In this document: positions 58,561 to 64,000 of the stretch, one piece after another
How positions within the stretch are numbered: the first letter of the stretch is position 1
Layout of the letters: every line of letters begins with the position of its first letter
Source: Haematococcus lacustris
Lineage: Eukaryota > Chlorophyta > Chlorophyceae > Chlamydomonadales > Haematococcaceae
Assembly: GCA_030144725.1 (NCBI GenBank)
Contig: JASKMD010000016.1
Location: 673,075 to 737,074 of the forward strand
DNA: 64,000 nucleotides
Direction of reading: 5' to 3'
Translations under genes and position numbers: made by a program
Notes under the pieces: generated by a model
Seen by the model: the letters and a program-made list of their open reading frames with translations, nothing else
What the model was told of the DNA's origin: nothing
The model's database searches: none

Positions 58561-58933
58561 AACAACTACCATCTCATACTATCACTCCAACTTATCACTC
58601 CAACCATATCCAACTTCTCTTACTATCTCCTCGTGCTACCACTATCTTTGCTTTCTTATGCTTCTCTCCATTCGGCTCATTTCATTCCTGGACGATGTCT
58701 TCACCGTCAGCTGACACAAGCTCTACTGTGGACACCGTGACTACATCAAGACCTTTAGCTCGTGCTCTCTTGCATGAGACTTGCATGAGATTTGCATGAG
58801 GTTTGCATGATTGCTTGTTTGCATGTAGCCTGTGCATGTCTGCTTTTCACTTGCCTGCTTGCTATGTGATCGCATGACTGTTTTTCCCAGACAATGGAAG
58901 CTCCGGGACGTAGCTTTTTGGAGTGGGGGAGAG

Positions 58934-59294
58934 TGTTACAGTTCAACTTCAGACCTAGTATGCATGAGCTTTGAATGCGCTTGCAAGTCTTTTTATCCTT
59001 GCATGCGTGAGATGTGACTTTCGGTTTACTTAAGCTGAGGCAAGGCAGGATTCGGGATGGATTGGATGCACGGAGGATGGCATTCAAACATACTACTCGG
59101 GATCACTGATTGGAGAACTAAGAAGAATGTAGAGATATGTAAGGATGGACCCTGGCGACTCGATGTCTGAAGCGCGCTACTTCCAGAGTACGAAAGCATC
59201 AGCAACAGCCACTAAGCAGCCACTACCACTGTCGGAATAGATTCTGGCCTCCGTCGCCAGCCATGTATACTGCTGCCCCGGCTATACTCTAACA
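58934..59294 (+). repeat. 3' LTR of LTR element 2 (361 bp)
   Basis: It starts TGTTACAG directly after the polypurine tract, ends CTCTAACA, and is followed by the duplicated TTTAC. Confidence 0.96.
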
Positions 59295-60193
59295 TTTACC
59301 TACACCCTCCCAGCCCTACGCCCTGGACTCAGTCCTGGTCTTGCTCATGGCTTGCTTGGCCTGCATGACATCCGTTATGGGCTGTCTCCACACTCATCCC
59401 ACACCAGCCCCATTGACCTAGTTGTAAGGGCGCGCCTCTAACGTAGTGTCCCTTACCCGTACGTAGTCCTCACCCAAGGCAAATACAGGATATCGGTCAC
59501 ACATGTGACGTGCAAAGCGGTCGCTTTTAAGCTTACAGTGTGCGTAGCGTGTCCTCTAAGAACATGTCCAACGCACTCACTATAGGGTACAGCCGGGGCC
59601 CCACAGTGGGGCGGTCGCCAAGGTCTTCACCGCGCAGGTGCACTCAGGCAAATTAGTAACAGCATTTTTGAGATCCAGAGCCTCGGACTTGGTACATAGT
59701 CAAATGAAGGGATGGTCCTTGCGAATCCTGTATGGCCACTAGCACAGCTTCACTAGGGCTATGGGGACACCAGGGCTATGGGGCCTCCCCTCCCCGCTTG
59801 AGATTGTTAGCCTAGTTGCAACACCCACGCAAATCAGTGCACATAAAGGTAGTAGATAACTGACGGTCCAAGAGCATTATGCGAAAATATGCGAGGCCGA
59901 GGTGGCGCGGACATACGTGCCGAGGCGCAGCCGAGGCATGTATGGTAACAGTACCGAGGATGAGACCATTACTTCGCTTAAGGTGCTGAGGCTGAGGTCG
60001 CCCCTTCCCGTAACCGCCCCCATCCCCAGTTGACCAACACTATGATCAACCCTTCTCAGCACAACCGCTTGACAATAGCTCTCCGACACTTATTGTGAAA
60101 AGCGTAGTTGCTGCTCAGCAATTATCAAGAAGGGTGCTTTGCCGCTCAACACTTATCAAAAGCGCACTTTGCCGCTCGACAATTATAGATAAG
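59295..60193. other. no supported gene; local short repeats near the right end
   Basis: After the TTTAC duplication the sequence could continue an older host locus, but no exon is convincing. At 60100-60190 a word gcactttgccgctcgaca/cttatca recurs; another copy lies just beyond the next element (63932). That element therefore inserted into, or carries, this repeat. Confidence 0.45.
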
Positions 60194-60370
60194 CACTCAC
60201 GATAAATAAGGCCGACGCGAGGGTCTTTTTTGCATCGGATGGACATTCCGCTCCGATAGGACGATAGAACGTTGAGTTTAAGGGGGACCTCGCTCTGGAA
60301 TGAAGTCCTAACTCGCAGCGGTTGTGAAGATACATCGATCCGCGCGCGAGGTACCCCCCCCTTTTTGGGA

Positions 60371-60811
60371 ATCTGTACAGATGCCCGTCTAATGGCCCCG
60401 CCATCTGTACAGATTCATGTCGATGGCCACAAGGATATGCGGCATCTGTACAGATGCCTTCCTTGCATCTGTACAGATACCACTTGTTGGCATCTGTACA
60501 GATTATTTTGGAATATCTGTACAGATACGTGAATCTGTACAGATATTTATATGTAAATCTGTACAGATAGCGTTAAGGTAACATCTGTACAGATTTTAAG
60601 AGGTTATCTGTACAGATGCCGGAGGTATGTATCTGTACAGATAGCGATTTAAAGCATCTGTACAGATACACCTATAATTATCTGTACAGATGCCCCTAAA
60701 TTCAATCTGTACAGATAGCAAGGGTTAAATCTGTACAGATGTCGACAAGTCGTATCTGTACAGATGGCAAGAGGTGTATCTGTACAGATAGCAAGGAGCA
60801 TCTGTACAGAT
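60371..60811. promoter_or_regulatory. left array: 18 copies of ATCTGTACAGAT
   Basis: Perfect 12-bp palindromes start at 60371, 60403, 60444, 60467, 60492, 60515, 60533, 60557, 60583, 60606, 60631, 60656, 60680, 60705, 60729, 60754, 60778 and 60800. From 60557 on, spacing is 22-26 bp. Sequence between sites is not conserved. Likely a binding array for a dimeric protein such as a transposase (inference). Confidence 0.9.
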
Positions 60812-61880
60812 ACCCGGGGGTTTTGATGTCTTACCATATCACGCCCACGCGATCACATTGAGACCTTCAACGATGGCCTTGCTTGGACATCGTAATCCGT
60901 AGCAAACCGCCATGCAGCCTCACGCCATGCAACCTCACGCGTCTCATAGCGTTCGACCTAATAAGTGGCCACGATCAGCAACAATTAGCCTACATCAAGC
61001 GTTGTGACTCGCGATTTCGCGATGTGGTCCCTCGCCTTAGCCTTCAGCCTCACAGCCATACGCGAACAGTCACAACAAGGAGGCGCAACTACTAGCTACA
61101 GGAAATATGCAGGAGTCGTAGCCAGGAGGCGCAGCAAGAACAGCCTGGAGCAGCGGAGCGGATGAACAAGAAAAGCAAGGGGAGCACGAACAACGACGAC
61201 AAAGGTCCGATCAGCGCTTCCCAATCGGGGGTGCATCATATGTGGCATGTGATGCGTTGCGTGTGCATGTGCAGTGCAAAGTAAGCACCGCAAGGAGTGG
61301 AAACTTGGAAAGGTAGCTGTGAGTAACAGCCTTGCGGTGCAACCATGAGCATTAGCCAAGAGTGATTAGGAGCTCTCAACAGCTAGAGGCCACAGCCATC
61401 AGCAGCTGCAAGGGGCAGAAGCCACAAGCTGAAGCCAAGAGCAACAGCGAGGAGCAGCTGGCACCGATGGCGAGGCACAACCAGGAGGCGTAGCAAGCAA
61501 CAAGAAAGAATGGGTGAGTCTAAGCACCGCTCTAATTTCCACCCTTCTATTACTGTCCCTTGTCTTGGTGTTGAGTCATTGCGTTGCGCAGGTGTGCATA
61601 AGTAGCTTGGGGCTGCAGCCATGAGCAGCTGACAAAAAGCCCCTTCCCTACCCAGCCCAGCCCAGCCCAGCCCAGCCCACCACCTCCTCCATCACCCTAC
61701 CACAAGAAGCAGGCGCATGGAGCGCAGGAGCAGCCAGGAGCTGCAGCCATGGAGGCGCTGCCAGGTAGGTATAGAAGTGGCGCTAGCAAAGTGTGAGTGG
61801 CCAGCCCTTGCACATGAGTGGTCCGCTGCCCAGCCTAACCCGCAAAGATGCTCCTTGTTTACTGCAGGTCCCACGGTCAG

Positions 61881-61995
61881 CCCTCCCCCCTTCCCCCCCC
61901 TTCCCCCTTCCCCCTTCCCCCTTCCCCCTTCCCCCTTCCCCCTTCCCCCTTCCCCCTTCCCCCTTCCCCCTTCCCCCTTCCCCCCCCCTTCCCCC
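61881..61995. repeat. CCCCCTT heptanucleotide array
   Basis: About 15 copies of CCCCCTT, with two longer C runs at the borders. Confidence 0.9.
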
Positions 61996-62511
61996 TTCCC
62001 ATCCCTGTCCCACCACCTCCAAGTTTGCCACCCCACCTACCTCCCCCCTTTCCCACCCCCCGCCCCACAACGCACGCACGGCGCTGCAACCCTCTCCCTA
62101 CCCTACCCTTGGCGTAGCAGCCCTCTCCCTACCCTACCCTTGGCGTAGCAATCTGGAGCGGGCAACACGGAGCGGGCGCCTTGGAGTGGGATCCCGTAGT
62201 AGCAGCCCACCCTGGCCATGCCATGGACACACACCGCAATGACCCTACCCATCCCTCTCCAAAGGGGACGATAGCTGGATGGTGGAGCACTTGGGTGGTT
62301 GTCAGCCCGTGCTTGTTGTGCGACATGGCATAGGTGTGGTAGGTGGGAGTCAATAGTAGTGTGGTGGGTGAAGGATAGCGGGAGCACGTAAGAGGAGCCT
62401 ATGAAGTTGCACCCGGTCATCACCAAGGATAGTTGTAGCATCACCTTTGTTGTAGCGTCCATACTCGTTGTAATCTTGCCGCCTTGTTGCAATGTTGTTG
62501 TGTTGTCATTG

Positions 62512-62706
62512 TGGTGTGGTGTGGTGTGGTGTGGTGTGGTGTGGTGTGGTGTGGTGTGGTGTGGTGTGGTGTGGTGTGGTGTGGTGTGGTGTGGTGTGGT
62601 GTGGTGTGGTGTGGTGTGGTGTGGTGTGGTGTGGTGTGGTGTGGTGTGGTGTGGTGTGGTGTGGTGTGGTGTGGTGTGGTGTGGTGTGGTGTGGTGTGGT
62701 GTGGTG
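62512..62706. repeat. GGTGT pentanucleotide array
   Basis: About 39 uninterrupted copies of GGTGT; frames through it (GVVWC or HHTTP) are artefacts. Decayed relatives occur at 62865-62930. Confidence 0.95.
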
Positions 62707-63109
62707 TGTCGTAGTGTTCTTGTGTTGTCACTTGTGTGGTGTGTCATTGTGTTGTTGGTGTTGTTATTGTTGTGTGTTGTTGGCACCTTGTCACCTTATG
62801 TAGAGGTGTTGCATGTCGTAGATGCATCAATATATATGCTTGTCTTGTTGCGATGTTGTTGTGTTGTCATTGTGGTGTGGTGTGTCGTTGTGTTCTTGTG
62901 TTGTCACCATGGTGTGGTGTGATGGTGGTGTTGTTGGTGTTGTTGTTGGTGATGTCATTGTTGGTGTTGTATGGTGTTGCCACCTTGTCACCTCATACGG
63001 AGGTGTTGCAAGTCGTTGATGCATTAATGCATATGCTTAGCATTCCCATAGGGAGGTGTCTCGGGGTGATGGTGGACTAAGACATGTGTATAGGAGTAGC
63101 GTAGTGAGG

Positions 63110-63470
63110 TGTTGCGGGGTGTTTGGGTGTTAAACATGTGTTTTGCGGGGGTGTTGCGGAATGTTTGGGTGTCAATGCATGTGTTTTGCGGGGGTGTAGC
63201 GAGGTGTTGCGAGGTGTTTGGGCGTCAATGCATGTGTTTTGCGGGGGTGTAGCGAGGTGTTGCGGGGTGTTTGGGTGTCAATACATGTGTTTTGCGGGGA
63301 TGTTGCGGGGTGTTTGGGTGTCAATACATGTGTTTTGCGGGGGTGTTGCGGGGTGTTTGGGTGTCAATACATGTGTTTTGCGGGGGTGTAGCGAGGTGTT
63401 GCGAGGTGTTTGGGCGTCAATGCATGTGTTTTGCGGGGGTGTAGCGAGGTGTTGCGGGGTGTTTGGACAA
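63110..63470. repeat. tandem repeat with unit of about 43 or 60 bp
   Basis: The phrase gtttgggtgtcaatacatgtg followed by ttttgcggggg recurs seven times. Some units carry an extra tgtagcgaggtgttgcg, giving two unit lengths. Confidence 0.88.
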
Positions 63471-63487
63471 GGAGATATGTAACAAGC

Positions 63488-63782
63488 GTCCGAACAGATA
63501 CTCAAACAAGCGTCTGTACAGATAGCAAAACAAGCGTCTGTACAGATAGCAAAGCAAGCATTTGCACAGATAGCAAAGAAGCATCTGTACAGATAGCAAA
63601 GAGGCATCTGTACAGATAGCTCAAAGAATCTGTACAGATAGCAATAAAGCATCTGTACAGATCTGTGAATGGGACATCTGTACAGACAGCTTAGAAGGCA
63701 TCTGTACAGATTGTTATGTCTATCTGTACAGATAGCTTTAAAGACATCTGTACAGATAGCTACCTAGCGAATCTGTACAGAT
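63488..63782. promoter_or_regulatory. right array: 13 copies of the 12-bp palindrome, some degenerate
   Basis: Sites start at 63488 (degenerate), 63512, 63536, 63560 (degenerate), 63583, 63606, 63628, 63651, 63676 (one mismatch), 63700, 63722, 63746 and 63771, spaced 22-25 bp. Most are followed by agc(aa). Confidence 0.9.
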
Positions 63783-63929
63783 ACGAAAGCGAAGAAATTC
63801 GCGGCCAAATTACGTCGCAACGGATGCACGGAATTACATAAGACTTGTACCGTTCGAACGGCCTTCTACTCTAGTTTTCATAGATCTATGGTCGGTCCAA
63901 TCGCGACCGGTCCTTGTTTATCGTGAGTG

Positions 63930-64000
63930 AGCGCACTTTGCCGCTCGACACTTATTGACTGCCTCCCCAACCTTTCCCAGCCCAACCCCTCTCTTGACCG
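63930..64000. other. flank of the CACTA-like element
   Basis: Contains one copy of agcgcactttgccgctcgac, as on the left flank. Nothing else is seen before the window ends. Confidence 0.5.

Larger units (their letters stand above)
56509..58933 (+). other. internal region of LTR element 2
   Basis: It is homologous along most of its length to the internal region of element 1 but with different small deletions. It holds the leader hairpins, a non-coding middle, and integrase remnants from about 58200. No intact gag, protease or reverse transcriptase was found. Confidence 0.85.
33074..59294 (+). mobile_element. LTR retrotransposon 2 (Ty3/gypsy-like remnant), outermost element of the nest
   Basis: The 361-bp LTRs start TGTTACAG and end CTCTAACA, and the element is flanked by the 5-bp duplication TTTAC (33069-33073 and 59295-59299). 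The 5' LTR is split: 33074-33403 lies left of an inserted LINE and 56478-56508 right of it; the pieces add up to exactly 361 bp. The internal region 56509-58933 has a primer-binding-site-like TGGTTTCC two bases after the LTR, a mini-hairpin array, integrase remnants near its end and the polypurine tract GGAGTGGGGGAGAG (58920-58933). The two LTRs differ at four positions by eye. No intact gag or pol remains, so the element is non-autonomous. Confidence 0.93.
60812..63487. other. interior of the CACTA-like element
   Basis: No supported gene. In order it holds mixed sequence with gcagc/aggagcag words (61090-61500), a CCCAG run (61649-61678), a CCCCCTT array, a GGTGT array and a 43-60 bp tandem repeat. 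Confidence 0.6.
60194..63929. mobile_element. CACTA-like non-autonomous element with palindrome arrays (3,736 bp)
   Basis: The ends CACTCACGATAAATAAGG and, inverted, CACTCACGATAAACAAGG form terminal inverted repeats; AG is present on both flanks. Both subterminal regions carry dense arrays of ATCTGTACAGAT: 18 copies on the left and 13 on the right, counting degenerate ones. The interior is microsatellite and minisatellite DNA with no transposase, so the element would need one in trans. Plant En/Spm (CACTA) elements have the same plan: CACT ends, 2-3 bp target duplications and subterminal 12-bp transposase-binding repeats. Confidence 0.72.

Noticed and set aside
60371..60811. CRISPR array (short palindromic repeat with regular unrelated spacers)
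   Set aside because: The repeat is only 12 bp, spacers are about 12 bp, and no cas genes are present. It sits symmetrically in both ends of an inverted-repeat-bounded element in an algal nuclear genome.
62401..63080. VWCGVVWC and HHTTPHHT frames
   Set aside because: Translations of the GGTGT pentanucleotide array.

Overview
The window looks like nuclear DNA of a green alga of the order Chlamydomonadales, possibly a Haematococcus-like species (inference). The evidence is high GC, spliced genes with short exons and GT..AG introns, long CAG/CTG tracts, a Ser-Pro-rich extracellular-matrix gene, TTAGGG-type repeats, and a very large LINE resembling the Dualen/RandI elements known from Chlamydomonas. 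There is no sign of bacterial or organellar gene organisation.

Layout. Bases 1-3718 are an almost pure CGGGG satellite. From 3719 to about 29,000 there are host genes on the + strand: a low-complexity protein (5267-9888), a dienelactone-hydrolase-family gene (10843-14378, introns carrying a CTG tract and an 8-bp minisatellite), a decayed or mis-assembled acetyl-CoA synthetase fragment (17764-20367), a decayed RNA polymerase III largest-subunit fragment (21883-22690), and a secreted hydroxyproline-rich-type protein with a 21-bp poly-C-rich repeat array (24338-28996). At 29,543-29,719 a telomere-like tract abuts a broken DDE transposase. Two CACTCC-ended MITEs follow.

Bases 33,074-59,294 are a nest of mobile elements that resolves almost to the base. 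An LTR element (TSD TTTAC) has its 361-bp 5' LTR split by a LINE on the minus strand (33,404-56,464, 13-bp TSD). The LINE is interrupted by a second LTR element (34,916-38,297, TSD GTGGT), a third LTR element in minus orientation (38,596-44,061) and a foldback element (51,856-54,259, TSD CAG). The third LTR element carries a hAT transposon (40,014-42,236, TSD GTGGGCAG). A 500-N assembly gap abuts the third LTR element. With the insertions removed, the LINE is about 11.8 kb. It has one open frame of about 3,134 codons up to the gap and about 565 more after it. The parts in order are: a signal-peptide-like start, about 16 copies of a 38-residue repeat, a 2A-type DVEANPGP site, two cysteine-protease-like modules, an APE endonuclease, a reverse transcriptase, a PHD finger, RNase H, a zinc knuckle and a PD-(D/E)XK-like nuclease.

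Bases 60,194-63,929 are a non-autonomous CACTA-like element. Its two subterminal regions carry 18 and 13 copies of the 12-bp palindrome ATCTGTACAGAT (some degenerate) at about 24-bp spacing.

The strongest results are the nested stratigraphy, the LINE polyprotein architecture, the palindrome-array element, and the GNRA-loop mini-hairpin arrays in the LTR-element leaders. Several host genes show single-base frame breaks; decay and long-read indel error cannot be separated from this sequence alone.
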